NCBI RefSeq assembly: GCF_035083965.1
Contig: NC_089735.1
Span: forward strand, 12,646,501 to 12,710,500
Reading direction: 5' to 3'
Length of the DNA: 64,000 nt
Source: Branchiostoma lanceolatum
Lineage: Eukaryota > Chordata > Leptocardii > Amphioxiformes > Branchiostomatidae
A program made the position numbers and the translations under genes. Shown piece after piece: positions 36,384-46,543 of this stretch. Numbering within the stretch: position 1 is the first letter of the stretch; each line of letters begins with the position of its first letter. The notes below the pieces were generated by a model. It saw only the letters and a program-made list of their open reading frames with translations, was not told the DNA's origin and did not search any database.

Positions 36384-36500
36384 ACCAAGGAGGTTGATCT
36401 AACCGTCACGGTGGTTCCCGCTGACTCATACCCGGACTGCTTTCACTATTGAGAAGTGATGCAAACTATTCAGGGTCGGAAATCCCCGTGATGACATGTT
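36384..36500 (+). promoter_or_regulatory. Further copy of the AP-1/kappaB block
   Basis: Reads TGACTCA (36422-36428), CTTTCACTATTGAG and GGAAATCCCC followed by GTGATGACA (36478-36496), with a sequence match to the blocks at 30190 and 31180. No gene start follows it closely on the plus strand; gene B ends 1.1 kb to the right on the other strand. It may be a relic promoter of a lost gene copy. Confidence 0.5.
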
Positions 36501-37598
36501 TAATAAACTTATCACAGACATAGAGAGGAACGGCTAAATCAGACAGAAATCTAGCGTGGCAAGCTGAGACTATTTTGACAACTTTAGGGGGTAGGATTCT
36601 TCCTGAGGACAAGAAGGGTGACACAGCTTTTTGTGGAACTTCTACTGACAAAATGCCAGCTGTTATTTCAAAACTACCCGTATATCCGTTAATAAACCAC
36701 TTTCAAAGTCCCAAACACTCGTGCACACAAGCCGTACAGTATTCAGCACAATATGTACGACGGTAACTACGGCATTTTTAATCAAACCAGTCTTGCCTAG
36801 TTCTTTTAATTATTCACCGTACAGTTTCGTACCGCGAAATCCGCCACATGGTACGACGTTACATGGTACGAGGGCCTCACCAAGAAATAAGGTGCACAAC
36901 TCAAATTTCGGGGAAATATGTAATGTTTTATCAATATCCGCCTGATTTTAAATCATTGTGGTCACTACTTAACAGTCGACGTCCTTTTCAGTTTTGAATG
37001 CCAGTATGGAAGTGGGAGTGTATTGCATGTTGTGTATGCAGTGGGATTGGGGATATTTGTTGACCTCGCGATAGAAATATTGTGCGGTTGTAAGCTATCG
37101 TTGTATAGATAAATACCATTGATTAAAACTACAACAAAAGATCTGAATACAATATGTGGTTTATTCATTGTCGCAAACCTCACATTAAGAATCCTTCATT
37201 TTTTCACACACAACGAAGTGCGAGTACCACAAATATATTTTAGGAACATGCAAATGATATATTTCCTGCTCAGATTACTTACGCGCCACGGTAATGCAAG
37301 CTTGCCTGTGGAAGTCATGCTATGTAACTACCAAGGAATATCTAATTATCAAATTCACGCAGTGTTGAATCTAATTGTTATATTCTTTTCTATTTCTGCT
37401 TGTAGTAATACATTTCAAGCATCACTTAAAACACGTATTCAATACAATTTTACCAGGTGGTGTATACAGTAGCACTGAACAGTTACGATTGAGACAACTG
37501 GTGTTTTGATAACATTTTCTGATAGACTCAGATCTGTTAGCAAAGCATAACTGCATAACTCATATAACGTTATGTGTTTACAACATAGTTCACTGGTT

Positions 37599-40500
37599 TT
37601 AGCGCAGGTCTGACTCAAAGTGTTCACGCAGGTGTGGGTTCACATCAACAAGTCGCTGTGCACCTGGAAAATGAAAAAAAAAATAGATAAGAATATGGCG
37701 CATTTGCGTCTGTACAAGAGAAACAGAATTAACATAGATACGATAAATGACGTCATTTTATAACTAGTGTAGATGATGATGATGCACGTCGACTTCAGTA
37801 AAGCCAAACATTTTCTTCCAGCTTTCATTTTCAAACACTAACAAGTCTAAGACATCCAATATTCCTGCCTGACTTGAAACGTTATAGGCTCGAGGGAAGA
37901 AACAAAATGGCTAATCAGAAAGGGACGCTTTTAGTAGCAGGGATAATATCTCACCGTGTATCTCTGGCACTGGCCCGCTGCGAATCTTGGGGCACTGGGC
38001 CTTCTTGTTGGGGTCGTCGTGGAACTGTTTGTCCTGCTCGGCACCGTAGTGTTGTCCCCTCTGTAGGGCTTGCACACCGCCCATCACCGCCTCTTCACCC
38101 GCGGGCCCGGTACTAAGGAATACAACACACAAATATTATGTTTAAACTCTTGTGATATACGCGTACATGTTGTTATATGTAAAAATCAGGGAACTTTAAA
38201 AAATTTCAACAAGTACTGAGCATGGCAATATCATATCTTTCTGACGTAATTTGTCAGCTGTCAGACTCGACATGCTTGAGATTTTGAATATTGAATTGCA
38301 TGCTTAGTCTCTATAGTAGGCTCTCTGGACATTCGGCGGGGCTTAAAATACAATTTTTGCTGATGACTTCTTTTTGTACTGGGTCGTTTGTGCAGTCAGC
38401 CAGTATTACCATTGGGCCCAGAGAGCCTGCTATATCGATCGAGGCTATTGCCGAATGCTCACCTTTCTTCCCACTGAGTCGGCACCTGCAGTTTAGTTCC
38501 CCCAGTCAAAAGGATCTCAACTACTTGGGAGGCGTACGCGTCTGCCAGTCCCTTCTTCAGACCCTGTAAAGAAAGACAAGATTTACTTTTTAATCATATC
38601 TTCTTCAGTGTCATTCATTTATTCTACACAGACATAGTGTTAGACATTTGTACGTTTTACAATTCTTCACATGCTAAGTAATCAGATACGGGCTAGTGAC
38701 GTGAGAGTATACGAAAAAAAAATTTCCCCACATAAATAAGATTATATGCACATCGTACCTGCTTTTCTCTTGCGGCCACCCAACCCAGGGTCTTGTCCAC
38801 GAGTTCCTTACGGGTCTGATCACGGATCTCAGGCGGGCAGAAGCGCAGCTGGGCCTGAAGGCAGACCAGCTCGGCCTCGACGATCGCCTTCACCTGTCAA
38901 AAGAACGCATCCTACTACAATTTTTCTTCATGCTTGGGATTCATCTTTTAGATCCATGGTTTAATCTTTCAAAGGGACAGAATCAAGTCCTACTATGAAA
39001 ATTTTAGAAAAAAGGGTGCAAGGTAGTGTACAATTTTAAAAGCGTCAGAATGAAAGTTAGGCAAAATAATTCTGCATCACTCACATCACGCCTTGTCTTC
39101 TGTGACTGGTCAGGCAGCTTAATGTCGGAGCGCCCAGGACCACGTTTGTTCTTCGAAACCCCATTCTTTTTGCCATGTTGCCCCTTGCCCTGTTTGCCAT
39201 TCTCTGCTTGACCGGGTCCATGGTGAGACTTCGTGCGCCAAGGATCCTGCTGCTGTTCCATCATCTCGTGCTGTGGGCCTGCTGTCTCGCGAGACTTGGG
39301 CTTCCCATCATCTTTGTCTTTGAAGCCCTCGGGTCCGGCCGGGTCGTCGAAGTCCTCAAATTCCTCCAGCATGCCGATGGTGGTAGCGTAAACATCGTAA
39401 ACCATCTGCTTGCTCGCTAGAAATACAAAGGAAATGTTCTGCTCATTGTCGTTGTTCTTGTCAAGAAACAACTTCGCCAAAAGCATCCTTATGTCACCCT
39501 CCTAAAAGCAGGACCCCTATCGCTCGATTCGTTGGCTCGTTCGCGTATGGGCCCTGCTCTTAAGCCCCAGTAGACACGGTTCTGGCGACGTTACTGACAG
39601 TTGCTCATGAGTAATCAATGAGCTATCCTTATTTGGCACAATTTGGCGGTTAATTTGTTCTGAACCTAAAGTAACGATGTTAGACGTAACCTGATTGGTT
39701 GATAGCTTCCCCGCGTCCTTTGCGCCTTTGCTCTAGATGAGGTTTAGCAAACCCTCTGATTGGCTGAAGCAGTTTTGGTGGCGACGTCGCCAGAACCGTG
39801 TCTACCGCGGCCTTGTGTCTGATTTTCTGTTTCTGTACTACATACAGCAGTAAAGGACGAGCGATAAAAAAAACATTTTCACTCTCTCAATGCTGGGTAG
39901 GTTAGAAATTCTATGTTGTTCTTGTCCATCTTCTTGGACCACGCCTCCCACTAAACCTGGGGAATTGCATGATGATTACATACCCTGAAGGGAGCGATGC
40001 CGTTGCTCTTTTATCTGCATCTCACGCAGTTCCATCTCTCGCTGGTGGTCGTAGCCGTGTTGGCCGTGGAACACACCGCCTGGCTGTTCATGGTACGCCG
40101 CCGAGTTGTTGTGACGACCGCCTTGTCGGGACCCATAGCTTTGCTGGGGAGGCGGGAATGGCCGAGGTTATAGTAAGTTCAGTGTATCTTGAACATTGGG
40201 GACGCTAAAGCACACTGTTGGACAGATTTGCCTATCATTTATACGGTGGCAAATTTCTAGACCAGGAATATGAAGCAGCGATTTTGCTGTAGTATACGCA
40301 CACCCGGCAAAACTTAGAAGGGATAAAAGACTTCCGGGTCCATTTAAAAAGCCTCTTCTCCACCAAGGATGGGTTTTGAAAAAAGTGCAAAAAATGTTGG
40401 TACTTAATTAAAGGGTTTGCGGGTCAATAGAAATGTCTCGTCAGAAAATGGGAGGAATACAATTCCCCGCTTGGAGATATAAATATAGATATCGAGTCAT

Positions 40501-42116
40501 GGATGATGACCGAAATACCACAGAATATGTCTGCCGTTTCCAAAAGAATTCTTCGGACAAAGTGCACTCTAGTCCCCGAACACTAAAATCCTAATACCTG
40601 TCCGTGTTGGTTGTGGTGATGACCAGTTGTCATATGAGCACCAGACTGCCCCTGGTTTCTCAGGTGGTTGTCACGGCCGTGCTGCCCCGGACCACCGTAG
40701 CTACCTCCCGATGTCCCTCGGTCATAGCCCGGCTGTTGGTATTGATCATATCAAAGCAAAAACATAGTAGGTTATGTACATTCAGTTGCCACGTCTCAGA
40801 ATTTCTTTAATTAATCTATTACATAGAGTGGTCATTCTGTTCCAGCATCTACGTATGTAAGTGTTCTACAAGACTCGACGAAAATGACAAGTTAAAATAT
40901 ATAGTGAAGATATGTAGAGGGAGTCTTTACTTACTAGAGAAGGGCTGAGCAACAGATTTGTTGGTGGAGAAGTGAGCAAGAAAGTTGCGTGGAATAAATA
41001 TTCAACACTGGCTTGAGAAATACGCGCGAGAGAATGGTTGGATATGGGGCAGCTCGAGTATAGCAAAATGAAAGTGAAAGCATTTACTCTGTGCAGCCTC
41101 CGTACAATTAAGGAATAAAACTATCTAAGCGACTACTCGTGGGCTAGTCTGTATATAACGCAAACTCCAGCTGTCCGGGGATTTCTGTCCCCTCCCCGCG
41201 GTTACAGGACGGCAAGCCGTTACAGGAGCTTGATTGAGTTCAGGCTACTCGTGGGCTAAGTGCAAATGTTATGTATGATATTTCAATAGAATGCCCTGCC
41301 TGGACATTACCCGATAAATATCGATATCGAGTCATGCATAATGAACGAAAGACCACAGAATATATGAAAAATATTTTGCGGACAAACCGCAATCTAGCAA
41401 CCCCCCCTCCCCCCCCCCCCCCCCTCACTAAAATCCTAATACCTGGCCGTGTTGGTGGTGATGACCAGTTGTTACGTGAGCACCAGACTGCCCCTGGTTT
41501 CTCAGGTGGTTATCGCGGCCGTGCTGCCCCGGACCACCGTAGCTACCTCCCGATGTCCCTCGGTCATAGCCCGGCTGCTGGCCGCCTCCGTACTTCTGGT
41601 CGTCCGGGCGGTATTGTTGGTCAGAGGAGGCATCCGTGTCCATGTCCTCGGGATATTCGTTTCCCTGGTTACCTGAAAAACGCAGAGTGGCGTTCATTCT
41701 AATTCTGCAATCATTTTCAAGCCTGCGGTGTGGAGGATTGGTCAAGTTATAATTTTAATGACAAATTATAGCATAACCAATTCTGAAAGTGGCGTGGGGT
41801 TGGTCTCATGAGTCATGACAGTGCGAAATACTTCAAATAGAAGAATTTGGTCTTGGCTTGATTAATTGATATAAACAGCAGTGACAAAAAAAACTACGTG
41901 GGAATACAGAGTCTAAAATCGTACACATAATTTAAGCTCCAACACATTTGTAATGCCATGGGAATAAAGGTTTGATACACTTCACTCACTTAAATCGTAC
42001 ACATAATTCATGCTCAACACACATATGTAATGCCATGGGAATAAAGGTTTGATACACTTACCCTTGGTGAATAAATTTGTCACTGCTTCTTTTCCCTTGG
42101 TGAAAAATTGAGCCAT
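37599..42116 (-). CDS. Gene B: uncharacterised Gly/His/Gln-rich protein, nine exons, 456 aa
   Basis: Exons (minus): 42116-42062, 41672-41443, 40732-40598, 40143-39984, 39416-39085, 38893-38759, 38563-38463, 38112-37955, 37663-37599; total 1371 nt, all GT-AG. It starts MAQFFTKGKEAVTNLFTK. Residues 19-193 are Gly/Gln/His/Tyr-rich and probably disordered. From ASKQMVYDVY (194) it aligns with gene A through LPDQSQKTRRD, LVCLQAQLRFCPPEIRDQTR (314-333), PAGEEAVMGGVQALQ and RLVDVNPHLREHFESDLR-stop. The linker (about 210-285) is highly charged. The exons at 41443-41672 and 40598-40732 share a near-identical 45-residue segment (PGYDRGTSGGSYGGPGQHGR and on), an in-frame exon duplication. It is divergent from P3. 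Family and function are not recognised. Confidence 0.84.
38310..38445. mobile_element. MITE-like inverted repeat, gene B intron
   Basis: Ends read ATAGTAGGCTCTCTGG on the left and CCAGAGAGCCTGCTAT on the right, an imperfect inverted repeat of 16 bp, about 130 bp in total. It lies just after the exon at 38463-38563 in transcription order. Non-coding. Confidence 0.55.
39503..39813. mobile_element. Long-TIR MITE (CAGGACCC family), copy 1, gene B intron
   Basis: Begins AAGCAGGACCCCTATCGCTC and contains ATTTGGCGGTTAATTTGTTC and CTGATTGG (CCAAT) words found in the copies at 45964-46307 and 50822-51112. The right terminal repeat is cut short compared with the full copy. Confidence 0.7.
41917..42060. 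repeat. Tandem duplication next to the gene B exon 1 donor
   Basis: Two units of about 72 bp sharing GCCATGGGAATAAAGGTTTG and ATACACTT; the second ends exactly at the splice donor of exon 1 (intron begins at 42061). A mutation-level duplication of intron start sequence, possibly regulatory. No coding content. Confidence 0.75.
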
Positions 42117-42824
42117 TGTTCAGACTGGACTTGGACAGTAAGTGTTAGCTAGTATTGCACCAGTACCGGTGTAGCTGTGTTCGTGCGCAGTTATGGCACG
42201 GAACTGACTGGTATACCCTGGTATCGGCGTGTGACTCAGCCTGTGATTATCATACGTCGGGACTTTTCCATACGTAACCACTTGGAACATCACGTGATCA
42301 TCTGGGGGGTTTCCGTGAGAGCGGAACGGTAAACAAAACATATCCCCTGGTTTGCCAAACTGTTTGCGTTGCAAAACTACTGCTGTACACCCACTTTGGA
42401 GGCTCTCAAACCGTTCTTTATAAAAATATCAAAAATAGAATAGTCAGCTTTTTATTCGTTATCCTAGCAGGTACCCAAAATTGACTAAAAGAGGCTTCTT
42501 GGAAATATATGTAGGGCGGGAAAATCCCACTGTCACTGGAGCTTTTTGAAAAATGAGCTGAGGAAGTGAAACTTACTTCTGCGTACTCAGTGCCTTATAA
42601 GGGATCGAAACTACAGGGCTTTCTTTTTCGAACGAAGCTTTTTATAGAAGTGATAGCACGTAGCACGATCGCGACTACTGAGAAACCCACGCCATGACAT
42701 GGCTGATTTATGCAAATTACTATAGGAGCATTGACTTCCTAGTGGAGTTTAGGACTCCCTGTTGTGAACGGTTTTTAAGTTCTGTTGAGAACGTTGTTGC
42801 ACACATACTTTAGTGACACCGAAC
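42117..42824. promoter_or_regulatory. Shared divergent promoter of gene B and P3
   Basis: The 708 bp between the start codons of gene B and P3 contain GGGACTTTTCC (42259-42269, kappaB-like), GGAAAATCCC (42519-42528, canonical kappaB), GGAAGTGAAACT (42562-42573, an ETS/IRF or interferon-response composite) and a TATA-like TTATAAGGG (42595-42603) facing P3. The factor classes match those at the A/P1 and P2 promoters, but the arrangement differs. Motifs are direct readings; function is inferred. Confidence 0.65.
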
Positions 42825-45269
42825 ATGCCGACTCGATATGCAGTGAAGATTACGTGTCCGATCGCTGGCTGCCCGGGACAGTAAGTGGGCAGGTTTTACT
42901 TTTACTGATAGACCGACAATTTTAGGGTAACCAAAGGGCCGTAATAATCTACACAACACTCAACCATCTGTATGTACCATGTCATACACTAGCGTTAACA
43001 GTCGGAAGAACTAACATATCAAGGCGAGCGCATACTTTATGTACATTAAGTTCCCGTGCCTGTATGCTGACGTGTCACAATTTCGCAGTATTGCAGCGTC
43101 ATCTAGCGGTTATGTTGATTACTCCAGTAGACCACTTTTGCACAGTCTCCCCTTACCTTCGGGCGGAAGGATATACTTTCACTGTATTCTAAGTTAGTCT
43201 GCACTGTCTATTCTAGTAGAATTTCTACTTTCTTAGAGAAGTAGATAAGTCTGTGCCAGCGTAAAAGAATCACTGAAGATGTGTGCCAAAAACTCATGTT
43301 AGTTAAAGTTAAAATCCTCCCACACCATTATTGATGTATAGAGCGGTGCCCATTTCCGTTTCATAGCCTTGGGCCACACTGTGGTGCAATCACTGTAGCA
43401 GGGGGCTAGTCCACTGGCAGTGAAGTGTGTTTAACTTCCATACTGTTTCGAAGTATGTACCATTTTTATAAAGTCTTTGGTATGACTCTATGCCTCTTGT
43501 CCAGAGGTATCCTACCTGGGGCTTGAACCCCAGTCCTTTTGGTCCAAGTAATTTGAACCAGAGGTGGCGAGAGACAGAAGCGCAGACCACTATACCACAG
43601 GGACACCCCTCGCCAAAAACTCATGACTTGAGTGGAATTTCAGGGGTAGATTGAATGGATGGGTGTGCGCTCAGGACGGAGGAACCATCTATGTAGACGA
43701 GGACGGCTATCTGTCCTGTCAGACAATGGCTCACCGCGCCAAGATCATCTACTGGAGGTTCGACTGTGGAGACAGAAGCTCCGGAAGTAAACACAACTAT
43801 CACAAATACCAGGTAAGGCTTAGATGAAGTCGTCCGAGGTTAGACCACGTTGTCTTGGCCGTGATATGGTAGCGTCAGACGACACAAGAGGTTGGGGGCG
43901 ATCTCGCGTATATCTTAGATTTAAACGGAGAAGAAAAAGAAATGATGTAAGGCACGGAGGCAATGAAAGCATTAGGAAAAATAAACTACTATTCACTAAG
44001 AATAGATGCATGCATTGTAGGAGGAATCTTTACATGTAGAAAGATGAGGAAGCCAGGAATAATATCGAATGCGAAAAAAAATGAATATATATAACACCCA
44101 CCAGTTTAATTCCGGACTTCCAGTTTAATTCCGGACTGACCTCCCATATCTCAGTAACCTACTTGGGCTAATATTGTAAACTATACGTAAAAATGATGTA
44201 AGAAATACGTAACCGCCATTAATGACCCCCTGGGGATTAGCCCAAATCTGCAGAAATCTGTGACCTTGAGCCAGAAATCTGGAGAAATCTGTGACCTTGA
44301 GCCAGAAATCTGGGACTTGAGCCAGAAATCATAGGGATTGTGTATAGTCCCAGATTTCTGGCTCAAGTCCCAGATTTCTGTAGATTTCTGCAGATTTCCG
44401 GCTCAAGGTCACAGAAATCTGCAGATGTAAGGTTGCTGAGATATGGGAGGTCAGTCCGGAATTAAACTGGAAGTCTGGAATTAAATTGGAGGGTGTTATA
44501 TATATATAAAGAACAAAGCAGAGGCGAGATGATGAAGTGTGAAAAAGGGAAGGGTAGAAAATCACATTAGAATTATCTTTAGCTTAAGAAATTTGAAAAT
44601 AGAAAAAGGTCCATACACTTGATAGGGGGCATGTTCGAATTGGTGTTCTTTAACTTTCAGTCCCCTGATCTGGAGGGCTTCACACATGGTCTGGCGGTCG
44701 GCCTGCCACATTTCGGGGCGGCGGAAGCGGCCTGGCTCACCAAGCTCATCCAGGCCGTGGAGGCACAGTTCAGGTAAGTAATCTTAGTTCCTAGCGGTCC
44801 TCACAGTAAAGCCCGTCACACATCCAGGACCTTCCCTCGACTTTGCTCCCGAGGTCGGTGCTAGGTTGGGAGTAGCCTGGAATCTATACTATTCTAGCTC
44901 GAGTTCGCTCCTCTGATCCCATCTTAGAATCTTAGAAGAATATGACTTATCATTAAACTACTCTCCTCTTAACATCACAAAACCCACACATTATAGAAAA
45001 AGTGGGATCATTCGTCTTCCACTGTCTCGGAAAAAGAAGTCAAACCCAAATAAGATATATTTTAGTGTTAGTATTTAGACTAGAAAAGTCACATGCTGTA
45101 TTGTTATATATTGTCTGTCCGTCCTTTCATGTACTTGCAATTAGCCTACGGGCAAGAACTTGCAATAAACTTATTATTATTTATATTAACAAAAAAGAGC
45201 CAACGTGACTATGCGATTAGAAATTTTTTAATTATACTGTTGTCTGTTTGTTTCAGGAATGGCTGTTGA
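42825..45269 (+). CDS. P3: small cysteine-containing protein, four exons, 116 aa
   Basis: Exons: 42825-42880, 43644-43812, 44661-44773, 45257-45269, total 351 nt, same structure and phases as P1 and P2. It starts MPTRYAVKITCPIAGCPGQ. Exon 2 reads GRLNGWVCAQDGGTIYVDED, GYLSCQTMAHR, IIYWRFDCGDRSSGSKHNYH; exon 3 reads SPDLEGFTHGLAVGLPHFGA; the end is RNGC-stop, adding a cysteine that P1 and P2 lack. It is the most divergent of the three. Introns contain a SINE close to the exon 2 acceptor, a long-TIR MITE and a LINE tail. AATAAA at 45805-45810 is a possible poly(A) signal. Function unknown. Confidence 0.83.
43299..43611 (-). mobile_element. Full-length tRNA-derived SINE, P3 intron 1
   Basis: On the minus strand it starts near 43611 with GTGGTATAGTGGTCTGCGC, an A-box-like tRNA head, and GGGGTTCAAGCCCCA, a B-box match. 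It ends in a 3' segment with TCCTCCCACACC on the plus strand. Perfect 14-bp target duplications GCCAAAAACTCATG flank it (43285-43298, 43612-43625). The second duplication ends 18 bp before the exon 2 acceptor at 43643. A second copy lies at 47435-47712. Confidence 0.85.
44085..44508. mobile_element. Long-TIR MITE, P3 intron 2
   Basis: Inverted ends of about 70 bp carry AACACCC, TTTAATTCCGG (twice) and CTCCCATATCTCAG on the left, and the complement on the right. TATATA at both edges may be the target duplication. The centre is a second inverted set of CAGAAATCTG and GACTTGAGCCAG repeats. Non-coding. Confidence 0.75.
45110..45190 (+). mobile_element. LINE 3' tail, P3 intron 3
   Basis: Reads CAATTAGCCTACGGGCAAGA and CTTGCAATAAAC followed by ATT units. 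The same tail appears at 33750-33780 and, reversed, at 61425-61510, so these are truncated copies of one non-LTR element with an A+T microsatellite end. It ends about 65 bp before exon 4 of P3. Confidence 0.65.
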
Positions 45270-46543
45270 CAAAGGATTTGTCGGCTACGAGGCAACGCAG
45301 AAAGCAGATGTTGGTCAGAGAGGCAAAATCGTTTAATACGTTGGCCATGCTCTCCGTTTCTGTGACAAACCGCATCTCGTTCGGAAATGCACGGATTTTG
45401 CCTTCAACATCTATTTTGGAGATAAGCTATATACTATCAACTTGTCCAGGATCGGTAAAAGTCTATAGTCTTATGTTCCTTAGCGCCTTTCCTTTATTTC
45501 CCCTTTGTTTTATTTGTACCGGGCACTTGTGTTGCATCTATCCCATGCGCAACTGCTGATAATCTCAAATATGAGGCTAAGCAGTTAAGAAGAAGAAGGA
45601 GAAGACGTGCGAACTGTCCCATAAATATTCCTACTACGTTCTGTTACAGATCCTTCCATGATATCGTTTGATATTGTATTCTTCAAACCCTATAAGTGTG
45701 GGGTAGTGACTTAACAAAACCTTAAGAAAGACGCAAGATGTTATACTGCTTTTCACCAACGTGAGCATATAAATTTATTTGTATCTGGCTGCACAATGCA
45801 AATTAATAAACACCTTTTTTTCAATGTGCCATATACATGTATCATAATTCTTTGGATGTAACGCAAATATTCATAGTAACCCAGTCCAACAACTGATTCT
45901 GAATAAGGATTGTATTGAGAAATATAACATTTATAAGAGAGGGGAGCAATGCATCATCATTAAATCAGGACCCATATCGCTCCACGTTGGCTCTCGCGTA
46001 GGGGCCCTGATCTTCAGCGCCGGTAGACATGGTTCTGGCGCCGTCACCACCAAAACAGCTGCAGCCAATCAGAGGGTTTGCTTCCCCTCATCTGGCGCAA
46101 AAGCGCAAAGAACGCTGGGAAGCTATCAACCAATCAGGTTACGTCTCACATCGTTACTTTAGGTTTAGAACAAATTAACCACCAAATAAGGATAGCTCAT
46201 TAATTATTCATGAGCAACTGTCAGTAACAGCGCCAGAGCCATGTCTGCCGGCGCTGAAGATCAGGGCCCCTTCGCGAGAGCCAACGTGGAGCGATAGGGG
46301 TCCTGGTTTAATGAGGGTGGAGCAATGTAGAAGACTACGATGTCTTCCGTATTTCCTGTAAGTCGCCAGTCGTAATAGAGAAATAAAAGTTGATTTCCTA
46401 CACCGATTTATCTAAAAGGAAAATGGGTAAAACAAAGCTAGCTTGTTACAAGTCGTATCCACAGTACACAAAAATCACGGGAGTTATGTATATCTACCAA
46501 ATAATTCAAGGAATTAAAATGAATGTTGCAGACACTACTCTTA
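45270..46543. other. Convergent 3' region of P3 and the oxygenase gene
   Basis: Holds the P3 3' UTR with AATAAA (45805-45810) and the long-TIR MITE at 45964-46307. No further gene was seen; the frame at 45248-45559 overlaps the P3 stop in another phase and has no support. Confidence 0.45.
45964..46307. mobile_element. Long-TIR MITE (CAGGACCC family), complete copy
   Basis: About 344 bp with terminal inverted repeats of roughly 80 bp. The left begins ATCAGGACCCATATCGCTCC and the right ends GGAGCGATAGGGGTCCTGGT. TTAA on both edges (45960-45963, 46308-46311) suggests the TTAA target duplication of piggyBac-type or Kolobok-type elements. It carries ACCAATCAGG and CCAATCAGAG (CCAAT boxes) but no coding frame. 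Confidence 0.78.

Larger units (their letters stand above)
35119..37598. other. Intergenic between the alpha-kinase and gene B
   Basis: Contains the alpha-kinase 3' UTR and a LINE-like tail with GCAAGAACTTGCAAATAAA (35450-35466), which may serve as poly(A) signal. It also holds nested inverted repeats (35880-36110) and a further copy of the regulatory block (36384-36500). From 36500 to 37598 no gene or named repeat was seen. Confidence 0.45.
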
